From: Ophioceras dolichostomum
Lineage: Eukaryota > Ascomycota > Sordariomycetes > Magnaporthales > Ophioceraceae
Assembly: GCA_003049485.1 (NCBI GenBank)
Contig: PYST01000086.1
Span: forward strand, 56,416-120,415
DNA: 64,000 nucleotides
Direction: 5' to 3'
Made by a program: the position numbers and the translations under genes. The notes beneath the pieces are model-generated. The model was not told the DNA's origin. It ran no database searches and worked only from the letters and a program-made list of their open reading frames with translations. Each line of letters starts with the position of its first letter. Positions within the stretch are counted from its first letter, which is position 1. Shown piece after piece: positions 12,960 through 24,519 of this stretch.

Positions 12960-13842
12960 CTAGGTAAGTTCGCTCTTCTTCCTACCGCCGACCGACAGAG
13001 GGTAAGAATGGGCCACATGCGTGCATCGGCAGTTTATGACGGACGTCAAGATTTTTTTTCCTTCTTCATGCTCCTCTATTCCCGAGGAGCCGTTTCAGGC
13101 GCCGCCCTAGGGTAGGTAGGCAGGAAGACGAAAGATACAAGATAAGACAAGTGAGCGAGTAGGTAGGCGTGAGGCGTAGAATGACGGCGGCTGCGGCAAA
13201 GAAAGAGAAAATGACAAAAGGCCGCTGGCGTGAGATGTGAGTTCGGGTCCGATGCATGACCGCTGGTGTAGGAGGTAGCTTTTATATCCAATCAAAACAA
13301 CGCATGCCGTTTCCATATTGCTGTACATATATACGTAAGTAGAGAATGGGGGAGTACGGGAGAAAGACAGGCTCAGAGAAGAATATGTGTCTGAGCTTCT
13401 GGCTGGCGTAGTGACTTTTGACCTCCCAACAACCAAACCCGCGTGAAAGAGAAGATCCATCCACCCACAACGATGCACTCCTGCTGTCAGAGTCTCTTGC
13501 CCACCCCTTCTCTTGCTTGTCATGAACTGGCTGTGCCGGCCGGGTTTCAAGCCCCGAACAGCCATCTAGCCGCGATGCGTTGTTGAGGCAGCCCAATGAG
13601 GCATTGGCTGCGCAACATAGCTGTCTGTTAGACTGCCTGCCTGCCCTGTCCGCCCTGCCCGTGGACCCAAAGTGAATCTTTTGTAAAACTACTCGGCTCC
13701 GGTTGGGTTGCACCGAGTATGCAGTCGGGGTGCGGTTTGCGAAAGCGGCGAAGTCGGCCTCTTCGAGTGTTGGCACTCACAGCTCACAGCCTGCCTCATG
13801 TAGCAACGTGCGTCCTCACCCCTGGGTCAAGAGGCCCGAGGA

Positions 13843-16332
13843 TCATCGTTTGATGATGGTGACTAGACGGGTAATTGCAGCTCAAGTCAGAACCCCGCGA
13901 TCAGAACGTCGGGACCGGACGCACTATGGCGCTCCCTCCCTTTCCCACCGTGTCTCCTGGTGCGTGGCCAGGGGTACCCAGGGTCGAAGCCGCAATGAGC
14001 GAGTATGTAATGCGTCTGATATGAAAGAAATGCAGACGAAGCGAAAAGGCTTCGGCCAACAAGGAGAAAGGGGACGTGCAAGCTGATGGTAGGTCGGTCA
14101 AGTAGATAGGTACGCACCGATGTCTTCGTCCGCGAGCTCGTGGGACAAGCCGACCCTCTGTGGTTGGTGCTTTACTGACTTCCCGTAGACAATGGCATTC
14201 TTGAACTGCTCAAGGATGCTCCGGTGGATGGCGTTGCACTGAGGCGGGAAAGTGGCAAGTGGTGTCAGCCAGTTGTTCAATTGGCAGGCAAGAAGCTGGG
14301 TGGCGGGTAGAAGGAGGGGGACGAGGAGGAGGGGAGCCTCTCCCGACGTCGGCCATGGAGTTGGCCTCGAGGACACACTACACATTGGGAGGGGCAGAGG
14401 AGATGGGGGTTAATCTCCTGCGTGTGTGCCTGGAACTCACAAAATCTTCGACGGTGCATTTTGTGCTACGGAGCACGACAGGCGCGGAGTAGTCGGGCAG
14501 CTTCCCCTTGGGTTTGGTGTACACCCGCACTAAGTTCAGCTTCTCCCACCTGCAGTAGCGCAACGGACCGTCCAGGGACGACGCGTACAATGGTCAGCCT
14601 TACTCGTGATTCACATCCCGCAATGGCGGTGAGCAACAGAAACCAAACAAAATCGGCGGAGAAAAAAAAAGCAGAGAGGGGAAAAGGGCAAGACAGATAG
14701 GGCGAAGCGCCCGGCCGCCTCAGACCAGGCCAGACCAGACCAGGCAGGCTGGAAAGAGACCGGTCGGGAAATGTGGTCTGATGGCTGGCCGTCATGTCGT
14801 CGTCGTGCCGTGCCGTCCTGGTCGCCTCCCTTGCGGGCCTCCATCTCCGTCGTCTTCCGTCGCAGGGGTGGGGGGTAAAGAGGGAACAGTGAGAAGTCAG
14901 GGTCAAGTCAGGGTCAAGTAAATGTCAACTCACATCGCCTCCATGAGCTCGTCGACGTTCCAGCCGTGCTCCGAGCTGATCGGCACCGAGTTGGGGATAC
15001 GGTACAGCAGGTCCAGCTCCTCAATAGTGATGGCGTCGATCTTGTTCAGGACATAGATGACGGGGATGTAGCTCCGGGACTTCGCTTCGAGCACATCGAT
15101 CAGGTCGTCCACAGTGGCGTCGCAGCGGATGGCAATGTCGGCCGAGTTGATGCGGTACTCGCTCATGACCGCCCTGATCTCGTCGTTGTCGATGTGAGTC
15201 AATGGCACCGTGCTGGTAATGTTGAGCCCTCCCTTGTCCTTCTTGCGGAAGGTGATGTTTGGTGGCGACTTGTTGATGCGGATTCCGAAGCCCTCGAGTT
15301 CCGTCTCGATCACCCTCTTGTCGGTCAGGGGCTTGTTCACGTCCAGCACGATGAAGATGAGGTGGCAGGTCTTCGCCACGGCGATGACCTGCCGTCCTCG
15401 ACCTCGGCCGTCCTTTGCGCCTTCAATAATCCCTGGCAAGTCGATCATCTGCAGAGGAGCGCCTGTATCACCAGGGGTGGCCGCGCGAAGACAATATTGA
15501 AAAAAAAAGGGCACAGGGAGTCAGTGTTGATCCACATTTCACACCAACATCCCACGTCCATACCGTCTGCGACTCCATCCCCGCAGATGTCACTGTTTTA
15601 CTTATTTTTGTTGCTTCGTCTCGCTTGCTGCCCCTTCATCGCTGCTGTGCTTCCCCAGATTTTCCCCTTTCGGCCACACTGCCTGGGTTGGGCAGCCAGA
15701 CGGGCACGCCGGCAGGGACGATTGGGTAGATGCAGATGGGCGGTCAGTTGGGCAGCCTCACATACCGTTGTAAACAACCTGGCCCGGCACGGAGGTCAGG
15801 GTGGTGAACTCGTAGGCAGCGGCCTCGGAATGTTGACCGGTGAGCCTGCTCATGAGAGTGCTCTTTCCGACAGACGGGAACCCGATGAACCCTATGCTGG
15901 CAACTCCAGTCCTCGCGACATCGAAACCGGCACCGCCACCGCCACCGCTAGACGTCGGAGTCAACAGCTCTCGTTTCAGCTTGGCCAGCTTGGCCTTGAG
16001 CTGCCCTAGATGGAACGAGGTTGCCTTGTTCTTCTGGGTTTTGGCCATCTGGTCGTGGGGGAATAGGAGAAAGAGAGAGAGAGAGAGAGAGCATGGACAT
16101 GTTAGTCAGAGCGCAAGTGCCGCCCAAGTCCCCCTACACACAGGCATCTCAAGCAATAACAAGCAGAGAGTAGTTAGCTGCTCACTTCGGCCTCAATTTC
16201 TTTGATCTGTCATGGTGATGTAGGCAGGCAGTGTCGGTTAGCATTGGTAGTTCATGAGCAGAGTCACAGAGAGACACAGAGCGTGCGCGTATGTGTGTTC
16301 GTGTTTCATACCTTGTCCACAGTCGTCGCCAT
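13843..16332 (-). CDS. rbg1: Developmentally regulated GTP-binding protein 1 (DRG1/Rbg1)
   Basis: Translation-associated TRAFAC GTPase; DRG1/Rbg1 binds ribosomes with a DFRP/Tma46 partner, which is not in this window. Seven exons: 16332-16312, 16206-16186, 16048-15766, 15462-14934, 14549-14441, 14238-14118, 13862-13843. All phases agree and give 367 residues, the same length as human DRG1. Visible features are the N-terminus MATTVDK-IKEIEAE-MAKTQKNKA, the P-loop GFPSVGKS, the G3 motif DLPG in MIDLPGIIEGAKDG, RGRQVIAVAKTC, the G4 motif NKID, and a C-terminal TGS domain (VYTKPKGKLPDYSAPVVL, SVKHQPQRVG). The protein ends DEDIVTIIKR. Exons 1 and 2 are 21 nt each and the last is 20 nt, so automated models could easily miss the termini. 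Intron 2 holds a GA microsatellite. Lies downstream of the Hos4-like gene on the same strand. Confidence 0.97.
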
Positions 16333-17538
16333 GATTGCGAATGTCCCAGTGACACTATTGCGAATAACGCGGTTATTGAAATGAGAGGATGATGATTTCG
16401 GAGAGGAGATCAGAGATGTAGAAACCTGTCGTCGATGTCGGCCTGGTTTGTGTTCTTGTGCAGTGGTGGGGCAAAATTCACCCCTCCAAAATCTTCAGGT
16501 GATGTCAAAGTACCTCCGCACGCGAGACTTTGGCTACCTACCTACACTGTCCCTACAGGCACTTTGAGCCGTCGATCTGAGTCATCGTGATGAACACCTC
16601 CTCTTACATGACCTTCAAGAAGCGACTGATCTGGGATTGCTGGATTGGCATAGCCGTACCTGGCCGTACCCGTGGTTTTAATTAGTGCCATATCTCTCGA
16701 GTTCGTTGCCTCAACTGCAGGTAGCGAACCCTCATCTCGCTACTTAGAGCGACTCGCCCTCCAGCTTCACGATGATGGTATCTTCAGACAAGGCGGTACC
16801 AGCAGAGTTGTACCTAACAAAGGTAGGTACGTGGACATCTAGGCAAAGACCTACACGTTGTAGGCAGCTAAATCTTAATATATATAATTCGCGCATACAC
16901 GGCTGGGCTCAGTCCGTCAGCGTCAAATCGGCCGAGAAGCAAATAAGAGGAAGTCCAATGCTGTCCGTCTAGAACATTGCCCAACGTTATCAATTGTTAA
17001 GAACTCCAACCCCTAACCCCTAACCCCCGCCGCACCGTGGTCCTCCCTTAGGAACGAAACCATATACTCCGTGCCGTTAACGTCCAGAGAAAAGCGATCC
17101 GAGCCAACATGACGAGAAAGGTGGTGGAGAGGGAGAGGGAGGAAACTGGGTGTGACAAGACAGGAACAAAAAGATGACCCCCTTTTGTACCGAAGAACGC
17201 GGGGGCAGACATGGATAGATAGGTATGTATTCCATCAAAAAACAAGCTAAAGCATGGACGATCAATGGAAGACAAGGAAAAGAAAACACCGGCGAAGGCC
17301 AAAATCGTGCTGGGCCGTACGTTGAACAGTCTCGCGTCGTAATGATAGGAATGAGGATAGAAAAGAGCAATGCGAGAAGTTGGAGAAGATGAAGAGGATC
17401 GCTCGTGATCGCTCGTGACGCCGATACAATAAAAGGTCATATATGTCTACATTTCCGGTCGTGTACATGAGTCAAGATCTGGCTTCGCCACCGCTGCTTG
17501 TCTGCCGCTAGTCTGCGTATTCGTTCGTGTCGCATCGG
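16333..17538. other. spacer between DRG1 and Hos4-like genes
   Basis: Promoter region of DRG1 and 3' flank of the Hos4-like gene, both transcribed leftward. No gene is seen. It includes a short TTAGGGG-like repeat at 17008-17028 and TACC/TAGG words near 16537-16550 and 16820. Confidence 0.6.
17008..17028. repeat. short telomere-like repeat
   Basis: AACCCCTAACCCCTAACCCC reads on the minus strand as two TTAGGGG units plus flanks. It resembles but is not identical to the fungal telomere unit TTAGGG. It is too short to indicate a fused chromosome end. Confidence 0.6.
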
Positions 17539-20500
17539 CTAGTTGGCAGTACCATTGATCGCGGTGTGCGAAATGCCGTTTACTTGATGCGGCGGTGGCT
17601 GGTGGGGTTTGGCATCGCCACCATCGTGATTGCTCCCCCCGGTGTTGTTGTTCCCGTTCATTGCTGATGACGGGGCGGGCGTTCGAGGAGATAGGTCGCT
17701 GTTGGCCGTGGTCGTGGCGGAGCTGATGTGATTCGCCGAGCCAACGGTAGTCACGGGTGAGGAGGAGGCCGCGCTGGCGCCGTTCGGCAACCGGGGCGTA
17801 CGGGGAGAATGAGGCGAGGCAGCACCGACGAGGTGGTGGAGTCCCTGCTCCCTGCAGATATGGGCGTACTCCGGGTCATCGGGAGAGACAACTGCCAGCC
17901 CACGTCGTGGAACGCGGTGCTCTGGGAAAGGGGTCTTGCTGACTGCGCCGAGGCCAGGCGTCTGCTCGTGAACAAGGGCGCCGTTGATGTAGTACTTGTT
18001 GCCAGGCGCGAAGCCGTAGAACCGGTTCGCGTCCGGGTCAACCTTCCACTTCTGGCAGGACTGCCACTTCAGCGACCCGTCTTCCGGCAGCTCCTTGTAT
18101 GCCACTGTGAGCTTGACGTCGTGAAGATGAGGGATGTTTGGGACGATGAACATAAGTTCCGAGGCCTGCGTGTATCGAAAATTACACATTGTTAGCTTCC
18201 AAAATCGGAATCAAACTGAAATGCACACCGAGTTTGTTTGAGCTGAGCAATGCGGCAAAAGGGTGGCGGGTGGCGGCGGATGGTGAGTGTTTGGTTTGCG
18301 TACCTTGACGAAGAACAAGTCCATCTCTAGGAACTTTTCCCAAGCCTCGCGACGGAGCTTCTCGATCGTCTTTAAGCCCATCTTCTCCGGAACCTCATCG
18401 CAGTAATAGCCGGGCAGCTGACTCCCCAGGTCGTAGAGGCTGGGTGTCGTTAGAGCGTATCGGTCGGCTTCGATTCGCCAGATCATGATCTTGGCCACCA
18501 ACGAGACGGGCACCCGCTCCCAAGCCGTATACCGCGAAAGCTCCAGGTCCTTTTCTCCCAGCAGCAGCGCCACCTGCGTGTTGAGCACCCACTGCTCCCG
18601 CCCGTCGGCTGTCCCTGTGGCCCCTGGCCGAATGCAGTCGTAGCGGACGCCCTGCATGGTGGTAAACTTTTGCGCGATATGCATCGCCTTGGGTTGAGGG
18701 CAGCCGTCCAGCCAGCGGAGGAGCGGGGGCAGCTTGCCGAGCCGGATCGCCTCCTGTTCGAGGAACAGCCGGCGCTGCTCGGCCTCCCTGGCTGCCCGCC
18801 TCCGCTCGAGCTCTCTCAGCCGCTCCTGCTCCTTGCGCTCCTCTTCTTCCTTTTTGCGACGGGCCTGCTCTGCAGCCTCCCTCTCCAGCTGCTCCTTACG
18901 CAGACGTTCCTCTTCTTCACGCCGCTTCCTCTCCTCTTCTTCCCGACGAAGCGTCTCTTCCTCCTCACGTCGCTTACGCTCTTTTTCTTCTGCTTCACGC
19001 TTTAGCCGGGCTTCTTCCTCTGCCGCCTTGCGCTTTTTCTCTTCCTCCTCCAGTCGTTTGCGCTCCTCTTCCTCGCGGCGCTTCCTGGCCAGCTCTTCCT
19101 CTTCCTTTCGTTTTCTTTCCTCTTCAGCTAGGCGCTTCTTTTCCTCTTCAGCCTTGCGTTGATTTTCGGCCTCTTCCTCTTCGCGCCGGCGCCTCTCTTC
19201 GTCCTCGCGGCGTTTCCGTTCGCGTTCCTCCTGCTGCTTGCGCTTTTCTTCCTCCACCTTTCGCCTTTCCTCTTCCTCTTCCTCCTTAGCGGCGGCAGCG
19301 GCAGCGGCGGCGGCGGCGGCAGCGGCAGCAGCAGCTTCAGCCTGCTTTCTGCTCTCCTCCTCCTTCTTCACCTTGAGCGCCCTGGCCTCGGCCTCCTCGG
19401 CCGCGAGGTCGACGTCGGCCATCTCGACATCGGGATCCTCTGACTTGACGTGGATGCTCTTCTCCGTAGACGTCGACTTAGCTGACTCTCTTCGTCCATG
19501 GTCTGCCGAAGAGTCCGTCTTTCTCGATTTGACGGTTTCTTTCCGCTCGTCTTTGTCGTGGTCCTTGTCCCTCTGTTCCCTGGCGCTCTTGTGGTCCTTC
19601 TGGTCCTTGAGATCCCTGGGCTCCTTGCGAACCTTACTTGGGGCATCTCGCGATACAGTGGCCTTGTGGGGACGGTCATCAAGTGACGCGGTGGACTTCT
19701 GTCGCTTCTCCTTGCCTTCGACATCTAGCCGTCTTCGTTTGATGGGAGCCTCCCCGTGATCCTTCTCCGATGCAGCGTGGGGAGGCGTCGCGCTCGACCT
19801 GTGACGCTTGCCCGCGCCTTCACCAGAGACGGCGAGTCTGTCGCGCGACCCATCTCGACGGAGTTGCTTGGTCCTGTCGACGAATTTCTCAGACTTGGGC
19901 GGCTTTTCCGGCGCATCGTCGCGGATGTCTCTCGGGCTAGGCGGCTCCTTCATCGACGACCCCGTAGACACCAAGCTGGCTCTCCTTTGCTTCTCCCTCT
20001 CACCCTTAAGCTCCTTGCCAGAAACCAACTTCCGCCTGGGCTTCGGGGTTTCACCCTCAGAGGACATTGCCGCGAGGTCAGACTCTGCTCGTTTCGCTTT
20101 CGACGACTGTTTGGGCCCTGAAGGAGACGCCTCTCGATCTGTAACAGCTATGGTTGATAGCCGGTCTTCTTTCTTCGCTCGCGCTGCCGCGCGTTTTGGA
20201 GACGTCTGGTCATCTCGGTTCGCAGTAAATGAGTTTGCCCGCCGTTTCTCTTTGGGGCTCATCGGCGCGGGCGCTGGCTTGCTGACTCCAGCTTTCTTGA
20301 GCTCTCTCGAAACCTCCTTGGAGGCTTCTTTGGGTGGGCTGGGCGCCTTCCGTTTTTGGGTCACCGAGGACGCATCCCTGAGATGATCGGCTTGCCGGGA
20401 AGTGGCGGCAGCGCGCTTGGGTTCCCGTTCTTGTTCGCGCGCAGCTGGTGATTTGTTTTTGGTCTCCTTATGAGCCTTTCTAAACGCATCGTACGCGTTC

Positions 20501-21748
20501 TTCAACATGTGCTCCTCCTCTTTCCAATTCGGACCCTGTCGCTCCCTCGCGATGTCGGCGTAGGTTCTCATTCCGTAGCGGCGGGTCGGGTCAAAGTTTG
20601 CCTGGGTGAGAAGAAGCTCCACGACCTTGATATTCTCCTGGCCGATGGCGGCGAGAATTGGCGTTGCAACCTCTTCGGACATGCCCGCGACCGGACCCGG
20701 GTCGGGGTTGGCGTTTCCAAGGGCCAGGAGGAGGTTAATGATCATGTCATGCCCTCCTCTCGCAGCGGCTACCATGGACTCTGGATCGTCGAACGTTTCT
20801 CGCACTTGGAGGATCCTCGTCACAGTCTCTTCGTCGCCACGGCCCGCCGCTTGGCGCAGCGTCTTGTCGTCCATCGGCATGTACAGCAGGTGGTTGCTGG
20901 TTTTGTTGGACCGGACCGTGGTGTTTCTCCTGCCAGAGGCCGCGGAGTGTGGTGCCGCAGCCGTAGCAGGAGACCGACGAGGGCTCTCGGGCCCATGGGA
21001 CTCGCGGCCGTCACCGGGCCTGTGGTGGTGTTCCTCAGAGGTCCGGCGACGCTCTCCCATCCTCTGCTTTGCCTCGGTCAAGAGTCGTTTGATCTCCTCC
21101 GACTCCTCGGAGTTGTCGGTGATGCGGTCGAGCGGTTCGACTCCATTCACGTTAGCCTTGCGCGGATTCACACCTGCTTCCAGCAAGAGCTTGACAACCT
21201 GAACGTGGCCGTTCTCCACGGCGTCGAGCAATGGCGTGTCCTTGTCATAATTCACACAGTCCAGTGCGCACCCCGCGTCAAGGAGGAGCTTGACGATATC
21301 CTCATAACCATTAATTGAGGCGATCTGTAGCGGGGTGTTTCCGGCGAAGTCGGCGACGTTCAGATCCTCGGGGCGCTCGCCAAGCCGCTGCTTCGCGACC
21401 TCGTACTCGCCCCTCGCGCACGCCCGTGCGAGGAACGTCTGGCCGTGCGCATCCAGGTGCTTTTTGTGGGGTGGCATTTTGGCGGGCGAAATGTTCGACT
21501 CGGCGGTGACGGGCGTAGCTAGAGTGCGCACCTTAGAGCTCCGAACCCGAGGGCTGCCGCCCGCTGAAGAGTCGTCCGAGTGGTATTCGTTCGGCGGCAC
21601 CAGAGGTGCGGGCACCCTCTTCTTCTTATGGCTCAGCCCGTTCGACGACTGCGACGGCAGCTGGGTTGAAATGCTTCTCCGATGCGGCCGAGGATGCGGG
21701 GAGGTTGATCGGTTGCGAGCGGCCCCACCGCTGGCGGCGGCGGGTGAG

Positions 21749-21780
<32 letters not shown>

Positions 21781-22764
21781 AGAATGCGAGTCGTGATGCG
21801 ATTTCGCAGTCGTGGTCTTTCCGTGTCCGTGTCCGTGTCCGTGGCCGTGGCCTTGGCCATGACTACTGCTGCCGTGATCGCGTGCTGCTTTTCCAGATTC
21901 GACACCCGTGGCGGCAGCATTGGTGCGCTGACGACGGGCTTTGTGACTGTCGGCCTCGTCTTCGGACTCGGCCTTGGCCTTCCTCTTGTGGGGGACGAGC
22001 TTGTCAACCGACCGTGATTTCTCTTTGACAGAGGTCGACGGTGGCTTAGGAGACTGTGCGCGAATTGATTCTGACTCTGAAGCCGAGCGCGCAGTGGACA
22101 GGCGGCGGCGACGAAGCGGTTGTTGATTCGAGGTGTGATGTGTCGCCGAGGAGGGGAGAGGCTGGGGCGGTGGGGAGGCGGGCGCCGAACTGAGGCCGCT
22201 GGAGCAGTCTGTTTGCCTCGGTCGCTGCTTCTCGACGCTTGATTGAAGCCGCTTCTTTTTGGGAGGAGGCGCGTTATCAGCAGACGCGGCAGCGCCGTCC
22301 CGGGCAGCACCTGCCTTGCGGGGCCTTTCGTCCCGACCATCGCGGCCGTCCCTGCCGTCTCCATCCCTACCGTCCCTACCGTCCCTATCTCTATCCTTTC
22401 CATCTCGATCTCGTCCTATTGTGGACTGCTTGCGCGAAGGCACGGCGGCGACGGCGGCGTGTGCGCTGTCCTCCCCTTCGTCGCTCTTCGCCTCGTGCTT
22501 GATCGATTTCCTGGCCTTGATTGGTGACAGTCCATCTTTCGCGAGCACGATGGTTTCCGCCTCAGAATTGGCGTCGGCGCCACCATCGTCGTCTTGAGCA
22601 TGCGACTTCGTTTGTCTCACAGGTGGTGACGACCTGACGACTGTGGGAGACTTGCGACTCGACGGCGGTGGCTTGTGGTGGTGGCCAGACTCAGATCCAG
22701 ACTGCTTGGAGGGAGAAGCGGCGGGCTTGGTGGAGGCGTTTTCGACAGCATTTTGCGCGTCCAT
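17539..22764 (-). CDS. hos4: Hos4-like ankyrin-repeat protein (Set3 complex type)
   Basis: Two exons, 22764-18304 and 18165-17539 (intron donor GTACGC, acceptor GCAG, phase 0), giving about 1695 residues. The start is the ATG at 22764 (MDAQNAVENAS); the frame continues upstream without another ATG. Order: a charged, disordered N-terminus with Arg-Asp/Gly repeats, a Gly-His run and 11 consecutive Asn residues; ankyrin repeats at about 440-575 (GNTPLQIASINGYEDIVKLL, DKDTPLLDAVENGHVQVVKLL) and 625-745; a long Lys/Arg/Ser-rich stretch; a Glu/Arg/Lys coiled coil at about 1155-1340 starting near a poly-Ala run; then a conserved C-terminal domain (LPPLLRWLDG, YYCDEVPEKMG) spanning the intron, and a Ser/Pro/Asn tail. 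Filamentous-fungal proteins of this build are annotated as Hos4, the ankyrin subunit of the Set3 histone deacetylase complex. That assignment rests on architecture and recollection. Confidence 0.85.
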
Positions 22765-24519
22765 GACACTTATTTCCAGGACAAACAGCTTCTTTGCACC
22801 ATTGTGGGCGCCTCCTGATCGCGAAATACGGGGCAAATGGAATGGGTGATTGATTCGCGCCGAAAGAGCGAAGCGTCACCAGCCTTCCAGGAGGGGGGAG
22901 GGAGGGAGAGGAGGGAGAGGGGAGGAGGGAGAGGGGAGGAGAAAAGAGGGGGGTGGTGATTCCCGACCGAGTTTTGCAGGTCCTGGCCGGATCTTCAATC
23001 GCTCGTCGCTCTCACACCACACCAAGACGCTCGCTCCAAGCAAACGCAGAGACAGGACACGGGGCAGGTCCCGATCAATCGTGCGACAAGTCGGCTTTGT
23101 GCAAAAGGGGTTCCGAGACAGCAAAATGGTCGCGCTACTTATACGGAAGACCGTGAAAATCGTGAAGGGGCCGGGTCGTCGATGGGACCGAATGACGGCT
23201 CGGCTTGGGCTGGTGGGTGAATTTTTTGGTGTTTTGGGATGAAAGCGAATTTGAGAGTCTTTCACCTTCCCAGGTGCAGCGGAGCGTCGAGAGTGGCAGC
23301 AGTGGAAATGGATTCGCACTTCCAAGGAGGACCAGATCAAAGGCGGGCTGTCATTGGCTGGGGCTACTACGGCGGGCGACAAGCACCCCCAACCGCACTT
23401 TTCTTGGTCTCTCTTCCCTGCACGTCAATAGAAGATCGTGCAGGCCTAACACTTGTTATTGTCCAGCCTTCCCTCTGCCTGTTTGCTTGCCGCCCTGCTA
23501 GTCTGCATTTCTGCCTGCCCATGGTCCTGCTTGACATGCACGTCGCCACTGCAAGCTAATCAACTACCAGCAGCAGGCTCCAGACCGGGGAACATGATCC
23601 AGACACCCAGAAACGCGAAGCCATCCACCCCCCGCCCTGAAGCGGCTGTTCAAACTCGAACTCGTGCTGACCAACCCGAAGCCGTCGCCTCCGACCCGTC
23701 CTCTGCACCATCATGCATGCACGCAGGACGCAACAGCACACTAGAGGAAATAGGAAATGCGGCGCACGCCACACCTCTCCCACCACCATCACCATTGCAG
23801 GGCGGCGTTCTGTGCTGTGCAGGGCAGTGAGGTGAGCAAAAGTGCAGGAACCAGACACCAACCACTCGGATGGATTGAGGCTGGCGGCAGAATTCTGTTC
23901 TAGCTCCCTCAATCCGCCACGTCCTCGTAGCCATCTCTCTCTCTCTCTCTCTCTTGTGTGCTGTCTTGTCTCGAAGGCTCCTGTCACGAGGCCTCCTCCA
24001 GAACTCTGAACTCTGTTGAGCTGGTAGGTTTTCGGGGACTCTGCCAGCCATCCCTTTCTGGTGTTACCACAGCTCGAAAAGGCTCCAATGAAATTGGTTC
24101 TTTGCATTCTCTCGCACAGTACAAAGATCCGCGAAACAGTGCTAAAGTTGCCCACCTTTTTGGCAGCGGCGTCCGTGTGTATCCAATGACCATGCACCGT
24201 GCCGCCCGGACTCCCACCTCGTTTTGCACATAGACCCAACAATACACTCGGGTGCTTACTTTTTTGTTCTCTTGTTCTTCACCTCCCTCACGTCTTCTTA
24301 TCCTCGCTCGGAGAATTTCCTGGCATGGCCGCGCCGTTGGTACCTACACTGTAGGTACTCTGTATTCGAGGCGTCAAGGCTATCTCGCGGTGGTCCGGAA
24401 TACATACCTGTATCTGCCTTCCACCTCAATATCGATCATTCCCTCGTCCAACAAAGCAAAACAGCCTGAAGCCAGACCTGGCCAGACCCGCAACTGGTCC
24501 GGTCCCATCCACCATCATC
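22765..24519. other. divergent promoter region, Hos4-like / ALKBH6
   Basis: About 1.75 kb between two divergent start codons. No coding exon is supported. It holds a 65-nt uninterrupted polypurine tract at 22889-22953 and a TC microsatellite at 23935-23953. Confidence 0.6.
22889..22953 (+). promoter_or_regulatory. 65-nt uninterrupted polypurine tract upstream of Hos4-like gene
   Basis: Only A and G on the plus strand, with many GGG and GGGG runs, starting 125 nt upstream of the leftward ATG. On the coding strand it is a CT tract of the kind common in fungal core promoters. The G-runs also fit G-quadruplex or triplex-forming DNA. The role is inferred from position. Confidence 0.6.

Larger units (their letters stand above)
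9990..13842. other. gene-poor spacer, right part, rich in microsatellites
   Basis: No supported gene. It contains (GT)11 at 10048-10070, CCTGC-type tandems at 10779-10835, GAC runs near 11199-11222 and 11844-11862, (TGC)8 at 11897-11920, CTAGGT and TCTGG tandems near 12334-12390, CTC repeats near 12860-12885, and several TAGG/CCTA arrays. It lies between the 3' end of the DRG1 gene and the far upstream region of the CENP-B-type gene. Confidence 0.6.

Noticed and set aside
17008..17028. Interstitial telomere or chromosome-fusion scar
   Set aside because: Only two imperfect TTAGGGG units; no longer array or subtelomeric genes nearby.
18734..19162. Long Ser/Arg-rich plus-strand frame opposite the Hos4-like gene
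   Set aside because: It is the antisense reading of the Glu/Arg/Lys coiled-coil codons.
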